64,000 bases of DNA, taken from the NCBI GenBank assembly GCA_017883205.1, contig JADGNZ010000005.1, positions 94,989 to 158,988 on the forward strand, written 5' to 3'. Shown one piece after another: positions 1 to 8,836 of this stretch (position 1 is the first letter of the stretch; every line of letters begins with the position of its first letter). The notes under the pieces are model-generated. The model was not told the DNA's origin, searched no databases, and worked only from the letters and a program-made list of their open reading frames with translations. The position numbers were made by a program, and so were the translations under genes. Origin of the DNA: Thermoanaerobaculia bacterium. Its GTDB lineage: Bacteria; Acidobacteriota; Thermoanaerobaculia; Gp7-AA8.

Positions 1-139
1 GATAACACGGCATGCACCAGGTGGTCGGCAGGAGCAGCGAGACCGCCGGCACCGCGGCCATGATGCGTCCGAGGCGCATGGGATCGACCGGATTGAGCAC
101 GGTGCCGCGGTACTTGCCATAGAAACACTGTTTGCTCAT
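1..139 (-). CDS. eCIS/phage baseplate spike protein (gpV/gp5-like), N-terminal part only
   Basis: Partial gene running off the left edge. The visible 46 residues read MSKQCFYGKYRG, then TVLNPVDPMRLGRIMAAVP, which is the typical start of the baseplate assembly protein V / gp5 spike OB-fold domain found beside gpD-like hubs in contractile injection systems. The ATG overlaps the TGA of the preceding hub gene by 4 bp (ATGA), so the two are probably translationally coupled. In this family the protein forms the needle tip below the hub. The C-terminal beta-helix lies outside the window and cannot be judged. Confidence 0.8.
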   Translation of the reverse strand, partial: MSKQCFYGKYRGTVLNPVDPMRLGRIMAAVPAVSLLLPTTWCMPCY

Positions 140-1263
140 GCCGGCACCCTCGGCACTGTCGAGATGAGACCATTACGGACGAGCGAGAAGTTCTGCTTGT
201 ACTCGCCCTGCTTGATGTTGTGCGTAACGCTCTTGACGAAATAGAGGCCGTCGTACGCCTGCCCCGCGCCGCGGACGCCGACCAGCTTCCGCGCTTTCAG
301 CACGCGGCCGTAGCGCGTGACGTCGAGCGAGCCGCTCACCGTCGTGGAGTCGGAGTTCTTCGCCGCGCGCCCCAGAGCGCTCAGCAAGGCCTCGGTCACG
401 TCCTTGCGCGAGGAATCGCGGTCGATATCCGCGCGCTTCGGCAGCGGCGGGATGAGGCCGAGCGGCGGCGCGAACGGATTGATGTTCGGAATCGGAACAG
501 GGATGCCGAACTTCAGCTTTTTCGGATAGATCATCACGATCGGAATGCCGGCCGACTCAGCGTCGAAGTTGAAGTCCATCGACTCGACGTTCGTCATTGC
601 ATCCATATCCGTGTTGAGCGCCGGCTGCGGGATGCCGATGCGGATCGACGGCCCCCAGTAGGCGATGCTCTGCAGCGGCAACGGGCCGGGATCGACGTAG
701 AACTCGTAGCCCGACTCGCCTGCGAGGTCTTTGATGTAGTCGAGGTCCGTCCCCTGGTGCCGGGGGATGTGCTCGGTTGGACTGAATACGGCGAGGCTGA
801 TCGGCGGAACGACCACCGGCGTGATGCCGAAGCCGGCATACTGGGCGAGTATGAGGTTGACACGCAGGTAGGTGGCCATGCCCGGATACGGCAGGCCGTC
901 GCGGGGGATGTAATCCATCAGCTTCGACAGATCCTCTCCTGTGACCGTCAACGTTGATTGGCCACCCGCGCCCGCCTGGATCTGGCAGTTCGTGACCACG
1001 CCGTCCATCAACACGTCGGGCATCCCGCGCACGATCACCAGCAGGACCACGCGGAGGATCGGCAGTTGTGCGCCTTGCCCGAGCAGGAAGAGCGTATTCA
1101 GCGGCGATTTCGTGGAGACGGAGAACGTGAGCTGGAAGTAGCTCGGGCCGTCCGTGTTGCTCGTGACCTGCACTGAGGCGAGGGCGTTCATCACCGACGC
1201 CGGCACCGGAACCGGTACCCCCGGTCCGATCATCAGTTGCAGGTAGTAAGGCGGGTTGGCCAT
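136..1263 (-). CDS. Contractile injection system hub protein (gpD / gp27-like)
   Basis: A 375-residue protein resembling phage late control D proteins, which form the trimeric hub connecting the inner tube to the spike. Supporting features are the strand-rich N-terminal half with repeated hydrophobic strands, a late-control-D-like stretch around residues 100-125 (TVTGEDLSKLMDY), and the C-terminal segment GLYFVKSVTHNIKQGEY, typical of hub proteins. The hub and spike are separate genes here, unlike fused VgrG proteins. The start shares one base with the stop of the LysM gene (TAATG), and the stop overlaps the spike start. It would be assembled in the cytoplasm as part of the baseplate. Confidence 0.85.
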   Translation of the reverse strand: MANPPYYLQLMIGPGVPVPVPASVMNALASVQVTSNTDGPSYFQLTFSVSTKSPLNTLFLLGQGAQLPILRVVLLVIVRGMPDVLMDGVVTNCQIQAGAGGQSTLTVTGEDLSKLMDYIPRDGLPYPGMATYLRVNLILAQYAGFGITPVVVPPISLAVFSPTEHIPRHQGTDLDYIKDLAGESGYEFYVDPGPLPLQSIAYWGPSIRIGIPQPALNTDMDAMTNVESMDFNFDAESAGIPIVMIYPKKLKFGIPVPIPNINPFAPPLGLIPPLPKRADIDRDSSRKDVTEALLSALGRAAKNSDSTTVSGSLDVTRYGRVLKARKLVGVRGAGQAYDGLYFVKSVTHNIKQGEYKQNFSLVRNGLISTVPRVPA

Positions 1264-1607
1264 TACGTAGCTCCCTGCACTCCTTCGGGCAGCGTGATGA
1301 CGAGGCGGCGCCCGATGGTCTCGGTCAACTCCTTGGGACGCACGGCGCGATTGGCGTCGCAGATGCGCCAGAAAAGCTCGGGGTCGCCGATGGCCTGCGC
1401 GGCGATCTGATCGAGCCGCTCGCTCTGCGTGACGACGTGCTCGCCGATGACGGCGAAGACTTCCGGTTGCGGGACGAAGCGGCGCCCGACGTAGACGATG
1501 GTCTCGCCGCCGTACTCGATCTTGGCCAGTTCCAATCCGCTGTAACGGCTCGACGGCGAGAACGGGGTGAGGGGAAGTGCTTGCTGCATGGCAAAGATGT
1601 CGCTCAT
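1263..1607 (-). CDS. LysM-domain baseplate protein (Afp7/gp53-like)
   Basis: A 114-residue protein. The C-terminal half contains a LysM-like motif (residues about 55-107: VTQSERLDQIAAQAIGD, then PELFWRICDANRAVRP). The N-terminal half carries the short GGETIVYVGRR strand segment common in small tail LysM proteins. In R-type and eCIS particles the equivalent protein (T4 gp53 or Afp7 type) clamps the hub and baseplate, so this LysM is probably structural and not a peptidoglycan anchor. ATGA overlap with the upstream tube-like gene and a one-base overlap with the hub gene indicate tight coupling. Confidence 0.82.
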   Translation of the reverse strand: MSDIFAMQQALPLTPFSPSSRYSGLELAKIEYGGETIVYVGRRFVPQPEVFAVIGEHVVTQSERLDQIAAQAIGDPELFWRICDANRAVRPKELTETIGRRLVITLPEGVQGAT

Positions 1608-2257
1608 GGAATCGCTCCGATGCCGAGCTGGCCGAACGTGCCGCCGGTGGGGATGTTGGCGAAGGTTTCCTTGGCGCGCTGATACGCGAGGTAGATGCCG
1701 CTGCCGCGATGATCGAACCCGAGGTCGGTCGTGCTCAGCACGCGCATGCCGAGACTGACCTTGGCGCGGATGGGATTGAGATTTGTATCGAACGCTTCTT
1801 CGGTGATGGAGAAGTCGGTGATGCGCACCGGCACGATCCGCGTGCCGCTCCAGACGAAAAGCGTGAGCGGCGCCTCCATCGGCAGAATCTCCAGCACGCC
1901 GCTCGACGCGAGGGCGTTGTTGGCGAGCAGGGTCGTCGTGCTCGGATAGATGATGGTCTCGAGCGCCGACAACTGCGGAAAGATGCCCGACGCAACAGCC
2001 GTCGGATCATTGGCCTCGAGCTGGTCCGTTGCATCGATCTCCGCATCGAGCTTGAACGTTTCGACCGGTGGCCCCTTGAGCCGCAAGACCTCAGAGCGAT
2101 CCCCACCCGCCTCGCCCACACCCTGCACTTGCAGCGTGCGCGAAAGGGAGTCCGGCGAGTACTGCAACACGATGACGCGCACGACCGCCGAAGTAGCCGG
2201 ATCGAGCAGCACCAGGCCGGCCTTGAGGACGTGCGGAGAGTCGGGGGAGGTGGTCAT
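1604..2257 (-). CDS. CIS tube-initiator-like protein
   Basis: A 217-residue protein matching the contractile-injection-system tube protein family placed just before the LysM gene in eCIS loci. The N-terminus has the recurrent pattern GLVLLDPATSAVVRVIVLQYSP followed by SLSRTL, and the middle has GPPVETFKLDAEIDATD. It probably forms the first tube layer on the hub. I chose the ATG at 2257 over the more upstream in-frame ATG at 2296 because GAGG lies six bases before it and family members begin near this point. The stop overlaps the LysM start. Confidence 0.78.
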   Translation of the reverse strand: MTTSPDSPHVLKAGLVLLDPATSAVVRVIVLQYSPDSLSRTLQVQGVGEAGGDRSEVLRLKGPPVETFKLDAEIDATDQLEANDPTAVASGIFPQLSALETIIYPSTTTLLANNALASSGVLEILPMEAPLTLFVWSGTRIVPVRITDFSITEEAFDTNLNPIRAKVSLGMRVLSTTDLGFDHRGSGIYLAYQRAKETFANIPTGGTFGQLGIGAIP

Positions 2258-2309
2258 GGATGGCCTCGGTAATCGAGAAATCCGACGAAAGCGCAATCGC
2301 GAGAGTTCA

Positions 2310-4316
2310 TCAACGGCCTCCGCCCTTGGCAGGCGATGCCTGCGGACATGCCTTGGGGTCAGCCTTGTCGCATGGGTTCAAAGCACCACCCTTTCTTGTA
2401 ATCCCCAAGTGCTCCATTCGCTGACAACACGGCTCGGCAAGTGCAGCTGTGTCGTAAGAGACCTCGACCTTTGTGCCGGTGACGCCGCCTTGCCCCTTCT
2501 GAACGGAGTGATAGTTGATTTTCTGAATGCGTTCGTCGAAATGCACACAACCGTGGGATCCGACCATCAAGGGGCCTTGATGCAAGGCCTGGCCGCCATG
2601 AAAAAACACGGCGTAATGCATGCTGGCGGATAGGCCCTTGGGGCCCACTTTTGCGTACTTGTTGTGTGGTCCTTCACCCTCAGGCAGGTATCGATCGCTG
2701 TAACCTATGCCCTCAATGCGGTGTACCGAGAATGTGCCGCGATCGGTGAGGCCAGTCCAGGGATTGCCACCAGCAACCGGAAGAGAGAAATCCGCTAGCT
2801 TCGCGTTGTTCGCTGCATAGTGGGCAGTCGCCGTTCCGGTTGGGATCGTCTGGCCGTATTTCGTATCGATCGTAGTGCTTTTGAAGTGCACGTCCACTTT
2901 TTCGATCCATGGCTGTTTCTTTGCGTCAACGAACTCTTCTTCCGTTGCTCCAAAATTGAATGCCCTCTTGGATCGATAACGGCGGACAATTCCCCGGCCG
3001 GTTTGGCTCAGACGTGTAGGCTCTCCGAAGTTCTCGGCAGCGCGGTCGGCCGCGACTTCGTCCGGCCCATGAGCTGCACCGACGTCCGTGGGCGTCTGAT
3101 CGCCGCCGCCGTTCTGAACGACGTGGGCAAGCTCGTGCGCGAGGATGTGCCGCGTTATCGGCGCTGAACCGAATACGATGTGCCGGCCAGCCGTGTACGC
3201 CTCCGCGCCGACCGCACGCGCCGAGGCCGTGGCTTCGGCGCCGCTATGGGTGCGCACGGAGCTGAAGTCGTGCGCGAAGTGCGCTTCCATCGTCCGACGC
3301 GTAGTGCTGTCGAGCGGGCGCCCCGATGAGCGGAGAACGTCGTGAACGATAGCAGGCACGTGTTCGGGGGTGTTCGCGCCCGCGGAGGTTGCCCGGTGCA
3401 GCTTCTTCTTCCCGCAATCGTCGCAAGCGCCGTCGCAACTGCACTTGCGCTGAAGCAACTGACCGCTTTTGTTCTGCGAGGCCCATACATCTCCAGCCGG
3501 AGGCGCATGCAGTTCCGGCATTGCTTCACGCGTCCCGAAACGCCCATGCTTCCTTCGCCACTTGTTCCATGCGGCGCCTGCCGTCACGAAATCTCGCGAT
3601 TCGCGCTCTGCGAAATACGTCATCGGAATCCTGGCAGGGTCCAGATAACCTTCCTCATTCCCTACGAACATCCATAAAACGCACCCATAGACGGAGCCGA
3701 CGTTTTCGGGAGAGCCGTCGCCGCGGCAAATCGCGCAGCTCTCGAAGACCGCCGCCGTTGACGGTAGAAACGGAGCGTCCAGCATGGCCGCCGGCCATCC
3801 GCCCTCGCCGCCTTTACCCGGAATGCCGGTTGTCGGTTTGTGCGGCAATCCCGGGCCTTTGTCTTCTCGCTTCCCGAACAGAGAACTGTCAACCGTGTAA
3901 AAAGGTGACAACTGCGCTTCGGATTGATCGATCGTGGCGCCGCCCGGAGCGGCGTGTTTTTTCAGTTTTCGTGGAAGTCCAGTGCTCTTTACTGCTTGAA
4001 TAAACGCGATGTCATTGCATCCAACGCGATTCGAGGGGGCGAAACTGATTTGAAAATGGAAGTCATCTCCGGCTCGCTGTCTCTTGAAAGTCATAGTGCC
4101 GTAGGCAAGCTTCTCCTGCAGATCCACTGTGCTCAGCAGTTCTGCTATGCCACTGGACTTCGCTGGAACGTCGGTGAACGTCTTCCCGGCGTTCCCATTG
4201 CCGGTCGTGATCCCGGATCCCGCAGTCGTCGCGGACTGCTTTTGGGCGGGAACGGAAAATCCCACGGTAACGGCATTTGCGCGTTGCCCTTCAAGCTGCG
4301 GCGACGCCTTCTGCAT
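2310..4316 (-). CDS. DUF4157 (eCIS core domain) protein with C-terminal L,D-transpeptidase domain; candidate cargo
   Basis: A 668-residue multi-domain protein. Residues 1-280 are unrecognised, with a hydrophobic strand segment near VGSVYGCVLWMFVG. Next comes a cysteine cluster (QRKCSCDGACDDC) and a DUF4157 domain with the zinc-peptidase motif HELAH at residues 394-398. After about residue 455 there is a YkuD-like domain with the diagnostic SHGCVH motif (nucleophile about Cys590) and an upstream conserved His in VFFHGGQALHQ. DUF4157 marks proteins associated with, and often loaded into, eCIS particles; YkuD enzymes cross-link or exchange peptidoglycan stem peptides. The start shares bases with the previous stop (TGATG). 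Its place among structural genes supports a cargo or tethering role, which is inference. Confidence 0.8.
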   Translation of the reverse strand: MQKASPQLEGQRANAVTVGFSVPAQKQSATTAGSGITTGNGNAGKTFTDVPAKSSGIAELLSTVDLQEKLAYGTMTFKRQRAGDDFHFQISFAPSNRVGCNDIAFIQAVKSTGLPRKLKKHAAPGGATIDQSEAQLSPFYTVDSSLFGKREDKGPGLPHKPTTGIPGKGGEGGWPAAMLDAPFLPSTAAVFESCAICRGDGSPENVGSVYGCVLWMFVGNEEGYLDPARIPMTYFAERESRDFVTAGAAWNKWRRKHGRFGTREAMPELHAPPAGDVWASQNKSGQLLQRKCSCDGACDDCGKKKLHRATSAGANTPEHVPAIVHDVLRSSGRPLDSTTRRTMEAHFAHDFSSVRTHSGAEATASARAVGAEAYTAGRHIVFGSAPITRHILAHELAHVVQNGGGDQTPTDVGAAHGPDEVAADRAAENFGEPTRLSQTGRGIVRRYRSKRAFNFGATEEEFVDAKKQPWIEKVDVHFKSTTIDTKYGQTIPTGTATAHYAANNAKLADFSLPVAGGNPWTGLTDRGTFSVHRIEGIGYSDRYLPEGEGPHNKYAKVGPKGLSASMHYAVFFHGGQALHQGPLMVGSHGCVHFDERIQKINYHSVQKGQGGVTGTKVEVSYDTAALAEPCCQRMEHLGITRKGGALNPCDKADPKACPQASPAKGGGR

Positions 4317-4558
4317 CACTTCCCACCTCCCAACCCGCCCCACACCGCCCGCCCGATGGCGGGGCCGAGGTTCGATGGCGTTGTGACGTTGATTTGTGGC
4401 GTGCGCACTACCGGTGTTGCGATCGAGTGTTGCGGCAGGCCGCCTTCTCCGATCAGGCGTGTCAGCTCCTGTTCGACGGCGGCGCGCACGGCGTGGCCGC
4501 CGTGGGGGACGTCGAGGCCTTCGAGGATCAGGCGGTCGATGTGCAGGCGGACGTTCAT
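4316..4558 (-). CDS. Small conserved eCIS-associated protein
   Basis: An 80-residue protein starting MNVRLHIDRLILEGLDVPHG and containing RAAVEQELTRLIGEGGL. Short proteins with this pattern occur between the AAA+ ATPase and DUF4157 genes of eCIS loci, but no function is established that I can name. There is no signal peptide or membrane segment. The ATG at 4558 overlaps the ATPase stop by four bases (ATGA) and was preferred to the upstream ATG, which would lie deep inside the ATPase gene. The tail is Gly/Pro-rich (GRAVWGGLGGGK). Confidence 0.7.
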   Translation of the reverse strand: MNVRLHIDRLILEGLDVPHGGHAVRAAVEQELTRLIGEGGLPQHSIATPVVRTPQINVTTPSNLGPAIGRAVWGGLGGGK

Positions 4559-6747
4559 GGTTGCGTCGCCTCCCTCGGTTGCGTTGCTTCCGCCGGCGTG
4601 GCGGCGATCAGCGCGGGTTGCGGCGCGGTCCATTTGAAATCGGTGTCGGTGACCGGTTTGTCGAGCTTGCGCACCTCGGTGCGCGCGGCTTCGAGGACGA
4701 TCGGCATCGTCACGGCGGTGCGGCGTTGCGCGGCGATGAAGGCGGCGGAGAGCGCGACGCTGCGCACGCTGGCGCCGCTCAGCGGCAGCTTGGCCAGACG
4801 ATCGACGTCGAGTCCTTCCGTCGGTGTGGCGGCGGGGAAGGCGCGCGTCCAGATCTCGCGGCGCTCGGCCTGACCTGGGAACGGGAAGGTGACGATGAAG
4901 CGCAGGCGGCGGAGGAAGGCCTGATCGATCGCGCTCTTCATGTTCGTGGCGAGGATGGCCAGCCCGCGATACGACTCCAGCCGCTGCAGCAGGAAGTTGA
5001 TCTCGATATTGGCGAAGCGGTCCTGGCTGTGCTGCACCTCGGTGCGCTTGCCGAACAGCGCATCGGCCTCGTCGAAGAAGAGGATGCCGCTGGCATCATC
5101 GGCGGCGTTGAAGAGCTGCTGCAGGTTCTTCTCGGTGACGCCTATCCATTTGCTCAGCACCGCGGAGAGATCGATGCGGTGCAGACTCAGCCCGAGCTCA
5201 TTGGCCAGCACCTCGGCTGCCATGGTTTTTCCGGTCCCGCTCTCGCCGGCGAACAGCGCACTGATGCCGAGGCCGCGGGCGGTCTGCTCGCGGAACCCCC
5301 AATCGTCGTACACCACGCCGCGGCCTGCGACGTGCGCGGCGATCTGCTGCAGCAACGCCTTCTCCGCGGGTGGGAGGACGAGATCGTCCCACTTCGCTTT
5401 GCTTTCGATGCGTTGCGCCAGCGCGTCAACGCGCATCCGCGTCTCGTCCAGCGCCAGCGCCCAAAGACGATCGCCGAGAGGTGTCGACGGATCGCCGTCC
5501 TGTGCGTTCGCAGCGATCCGGGCGACGGCAGCGGCGCTGAGATTGAACTGCGCGGCCATGCGCACGGCCTCGTCGCCGTGCTCCGCGCCGAGGGCGGTCA
5601 GCCAGAGCGTGCGCTGCTCGAGCGGCGCCGGCTTCGCCACATCGAACGAGTGGCTGCCTTGCGGCACCGCCCACGTCTCGCGCGTCTCGACGAACAGCAC
5701 GCCGGCGGCGCGGGCCAGAAAGCGTTTGAGCGGGGTGGCGTGGCTTTCGGAGGTTAGCTCGACCTCGTGCGCGTCGATGTACAGCGCGACCGGCAGCAGC
5801 ATCGTCGAGAGCTGCCAGAGGCGTGCAAGCGTTTCGAGATCGGCGGCCTGCGACGGCAGCATCTCCGCGTCCATGCGGTAGACGGTGAGGCCGAGGCGAT
5901 GCGCGGCGGCGAGGGCGACGAGTTGCTTGCTGTCGGAGTCGCGGCCGAGGAGTTGGAGCGGCCGCAGGTGCGGATGATCTTGATCGATTGCCTGCAACAT
6001 CCGCTCGACGACGTCGCGCTGCGAGGTTGGCAGATCCGAATCGTGGACAGCATCACCGAGCAGCGACACGAATGGCGCGACGCGGTCGTCGAGGTAACTC
6101 AGTCCTTTCACGAAGTTGACGATCCGCTCGTCGGCGCGCAACGGGCTGGCGGTGAACGGCTGCGCTACTGCCTGGTTGACCTCGATGAGGCGGAGGTAGC
6201 GCAGCGGCCGTTCAGGCGATTGCACGTCCCAGGCCGGCGTGTCGAAGATCCCCATCGCAAGCGCGAAGGTCGGGAAGGGGCGCGAGGCGTCGCCTTGCGC
6301 GGCAGCGCAGAGCGAGGGGATGCGCGTGTCAAGCTCCATCGCCACGCAAAGGAGCAGGACGTCGCTCTCGAAATTGGAGAGGCCGAGGCGATGCGTGAGC
6401 AACGAGAGCGCAGGAGGCGGATCGCCGGCTGCTGCGGTTTGCATTCGCTGCGCCGCTTCATCGACCTGCTGCTGCGTAACCTCGGTGGACGCAGGCGGGA
6501 GCGCCAGTCGCGCGGGCTGGATCGAGGCAGTGGCACCGGCGCGGCGGAAGGTCCACCACGGCGATGACGATGGATGACTTGCCTCGGCCGCATCGGTTCG
6601 CGGCGTAGCGCGGCGATCCGCCGCCACGATCTGCGACTCCGGCACAGAGGCGTGGAGCGCCAGCAACAGACGCAGCCATTCGACAGCTGCGCCGAGGTAG
6701 GCATCGTTCGCCTCTTGCCAGGCCGCGACGTCGGGAAGGCTCGTCAT
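4555..6747 (-). CDS. AAA+ ATPase of the contractile injection system (Afp15-like)
   Basis: A 730-residue protein. The N-terminal 450 residues form a helical region typical of eCIS ATPases; the AAA+ module follows, with Walker A GESGTGKT at about residues 501-508, Walker B LFFDEAD near 555-561, and a sensor/arginine-finger segment ATNMKSAIDQAFLRRLRF. In this family it belongs to the conserved eCIS core and is thought to act in assembly or cargo loading rather than contraction. Both ends overlap neighbours by ATGA. The start at 6747 is set by that overlap; the open frame continues upstream only as an antisense-like extension into the Afp16-like gene. Confidence 0.9.
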   Translation of the reverse strand: MTSLPDVAAWQEANDAYLGAAVEWLRLLLALHASVPESQIVAADRRATPRTDAAEASHPSSSPWWTFRRAGATASIQPARLALPPASTEVTQQQVDEAAQRMQTAAAGDPPPALSLLTHRLGLSNFESDVLLLCVAMELDTRIPSLCAAAQGDASRPFPTFALAMGIFDTPAWDVQSPERPLRYLRLIEVNQAVAQPFTASPLRADERIVNFVKGLSYLDDRVAPFVSLLGDAVHDSDLPTSQRDVVERMLQAIDQDHPHLRPLQLLGRDSDSKQLVALAAAHRLGLTVYRMDAEMLPSQAADLETLARLWQLSTMLLPVALYIDAHEVELTSESHATPLKRFLARAAGVLFVETRETWAVPQGSHSFDVAKPAPLEQRTLWLTALGAEHGDEAVRMAAQFNLSAAAVARIAANAQDGDPSTPLGDRLWALALDETRMRVDALAQRIESKAKWDDLVLPPAEKALLQQIAAHVAGRGVVYDDWGFREQTARGLGISALFAGESGTGKTMAAEVLANELGLSLHRIDLSAVLSKWIGVTEKNLQQLFNAADDASGILFFDEADALFGKRTEVQHSQDRFANIEINFLLQRLESYRGLAILATNMKSAIDQAFLRRLRFIVTFPFPGQAERREIWTRAFPAATPTEGLDVDRLAKLPLSGASVRSVALSAAFIAAQRRTAVTMPIVLEAARTEVRKLDKPVTDTDFKWTAPQPALIAATPAEATQPREATQP

Positions 6748-8033
6748 GGCACGTTCACGCTCTGCGCGTCGTCGAAGGCGAGCACGCCACCGGTCCGCTT
6801 CATGATGATCGAGTCGATACCGTCGACGCGCAGCCGAACGCGGTGAATCCCCGTAGCAGCGGTGACTGTGAATGTGACCGCCGTCGTCGCGTTGGCGTCG
6901 TTTGCGGGTGTCGTGACCGGAGTCTGCGGCACGATCTGCGTTCCGTCCCAGATGGCCAGCGCCTGCTGTCCGTCGCGGACTTGCGGCGTGGCGATGACGG
7001 TGACGTCGAACGTGCCTGCCGCAGGTGGCGGCGAAGAGCTGATCGTGATCGATGGCGCGAGCGCGAACGGCACATCGTTGGTCGTCCATCCTGGCCCGTT
7101 CGGGCGCGTGACGACGAGCGAGAGCGAGTACATGCCAGCGGGCCAGGCGGCGGCGGTACCTGTCTCGGGCGGATCGAACGGCGGCGCAGTTGGAATCGTG
7201 ACTTTGAGCTGCGAGGTGTTGACGAAAGTGACCGGCAGATCGACGGGCCGCGGCATGAGCGGATGGCGCACGCGCGCGACCACGCCATTCGCGTCGAGCC
7301 GCTCGCCGTTCACGAGCAGGTCATCGCCGATGACGGCGGCATTGAAGCCGGTGGCGATCATCACGCTGTCGAGCGACGGTGGCGCCGAGGCGAGGGCGTC
7401 GATGCCGCGGTCGTCCTTCCCTCGGGTCAGCACCGGCAGCGCGCTGCGCACCGGCGACCGGCTGTCGATGAGGACGACGGTGACGAGGTACGCGGCGGAG
7501 AGCCGATGCTGTGTTTGCGCGACAGTCCAGATCTTCGAGAGCTCGTCGACGGAGAGCGAGTGTGGCGTGATCCGGATGTTCTCGATCTGGTCCTGCACGT
7601 GCGCGAGCGCCAGCGCGCTTGACAGACGTGCGCGCGGGATCACGGCGTGGTCGTGCATCACGCGCATGGCCTGCCCAAGGAGAAAGTGCGCGACGTCTTC
7701 GTGATCGTCTTCGCCGTATGCGGTGATGAGGTAGTCGAGGTTGAGCGCCAGCGGCGGCGGAGCGCTCTCTCCCTGGCTGGGGAGGGGTTGATTGCGCCAC
7801 GCGGCATTGAAGTCGACGCGAAAGAGCGAGAGGTTGACGACGTTGGTGTCCGGGAACTTGTCGCGCACCTTGTGCAGCGGAAGCATGGCGATGTCCAGGG
7901 TCTTGCCGATCGGAATGGGGAAAACGACTTTCGGGTCGCTATCGAACAGCGGCAGGGTGTTGAACGTGACGCCGTCGTACAGAAAGTTGCGCAGCGCGAG
8001 CGTGACGGCGCTGATGGCGAGCTCGTTGCTCAT
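6744..8033 (-). CDS. eCIS tail terminator / cap protein (Pvc16/Afp16-like, DUF4255) with Ig-like C-terminus
   Basis: A 429-residue protein. Residues 1-190 match the Pvc16 N-terminal (DUF4255) pattern: AISAVTLALRNFLYDG, then a predicted beta domain with LNLDYLITAYG. In Afp/Pvc particles this protein ends sheath and tube polymerisation. The remaining 240 residues are Pro/Thr/Val-rich and strand-like, with repeated segments such as GMYSLSLVVTRP and DVTVIATPQVRDGQ, resembling one or two Ig-like domains. Such tails are seen on some Pvc16 homologues and may decorate the distal cap. Both ends overlap adjacent genes. Confidence 0.85.
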   Translation of the reverse strand: MSNELAISAVTLALRNFLYDGVTFNTLPLFDSDPKVVFPIPIGKTLDIAMLPLHKVRDKFPDTNVVNLSLFRVDFNAAWRNQPLPSQGESAPPPLALNLDYLITAYGEDDHEDVAHFLLGQAMRVMHDHAVIPRARLSSALALAHVQDQIENIRITPHSLSVDELSKIWTVAQTQHRLSAAYLVTVVLIDSRSPVRSALPVLTRGKDDRGIDALASAPPSLDSVMIATGFNAAVIGDDLLVNGERLDANGVVARVRHPLMPRPVDLPVTFVNTSQLKVTIPTAPPFDPPETGTAAAWPAGMYSLSLVVTRPNGPGWTTNDVPFALAPSITISSSPPPAAGTFDVTVIATPQVRDGQQALAIWDGTQIVPQTPVTTPANDANATTAVTFTVTAATGIHRVRLRVDGIDSIIMKRTGGVLAFDDAQSVNVP

Positions 8034-8836
8034 CGCCGCCCCTTCGCGTTGCGGCGGGCCGCATAGTCGTCGATGGTCATGGCGGCGGCGCGCGGCGTGC
8101 GGTTTGATTTCGCTGCCGGCGGCGGCGCGACAGCGCGCACTTCGACGCGCCCGATCGACACCTGAATCACCGGCTCGCTCTGCGCCGGAATTTCCATTCG
8201 CGATTGCGGGGCACGCGACGAACGTGGCGCGGCGTTCGCGAAGTGCATCTCTCGCGTCACCATCGTCCTCTCGATGTGTGGCGGCTGTTCGTCGTAACGA
8301 TGCCGAGGTTGGGCGGGCGGCGGCGTTGTGGATGCTGCACCCGGTGTGGCCGGTTCGCGAACGATGATCTCGCGTGTCTCGACGATTGATTCAATCCTCG
8401 ACTCGGTAATCGATTCGCTCAACACGCGAGCCGGTGGTGGCATGCTGCGCGACGAGGAGATCGGTGTCGTTGCCGCGGCTACCTTTCTTCGCTCAGGCGG
8501 TGCCGCTGGCTGCGGCGGATGAACAGCGATGTCCGCCGAAGCTGGCGGAGCAGTGCGATCGTCCGCAACCGGCTGTTTCGTATCGCTCGGAACAAGCGAG
8601 GGTTGTCGTTGATGCGTTGCTTGCTGCATGGATGGAACAGCATCGACGGTCATCCCGCGCGGCAGCTCAGCGCTCCCATCCACGCGCGCGACGCGTCCTG
8701 ATGACAACCTCTGCGGCGCGGATTCGAGCGCGATATCGCCCGTTGCCGGCGCGGGCTCGAACCGCGAGCGCAGCCGCGGACGCAGCGTCGGCGCGCCGAG
8801 TGTTCGTGCCGCGAGGTTGGTCAGGAAGTCGCTCAT
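8030..8836 (-). CDS. eCIS-associated protein with conserved N-terminus and Pro/Ala-rich linker
   Basis: A 268-residue protein beginning MSDFLTNLAARTLGAPTLRPR, an amphipathic N-terminal segment that recurs in a poorly characterised eCIS protein. It is followed by about 190 residues of low-complexity Pro/Ala/Arg/Ser sequence and a short C-terminal strand-helix segment (VIQVSIGRVEVRAVAPP) that may bind a partner. No catalytic motif is visible. The start at 8836 was chosen for the four-base overlap with the preceding gene; the longer open frame upstream is a shadow of that gene. It is probably a flexible connector, but this is inference. Confidence 0.7.
   Translation of the reverse strand: MSDFLTNLAARTLGAPTLRPRLRSRFEPAPATGDIALESAPQRLSSGRVARVDGSAELPRGMTVDAVPSMQQATHQRQPSLVPSDTKQPVADDRTAPPASADIAVHPPQPAAPPERRKVAAATTPISSSRSMPPPARVLSESITESRIESIVETREIIVREPATPGAASTTPPPAQPRHRYDEQPPHIERTMVTREMHFANAAPRSSRAPQSRMEIPAQSEPVIQVSIGRVEVRAVAPPPAAKSNRTPRAAAMTIDDYAARRNAKGRR

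Noticed and set aside
4396-5757. Plus-strand frame of 453 codons opposite the AAA+ ATPase
   Set aside because: Arg/Ala/Gly-rich composition typical of an antisense shadow of a GC-rich gene; the minus-strand ATPase has clear motifs.
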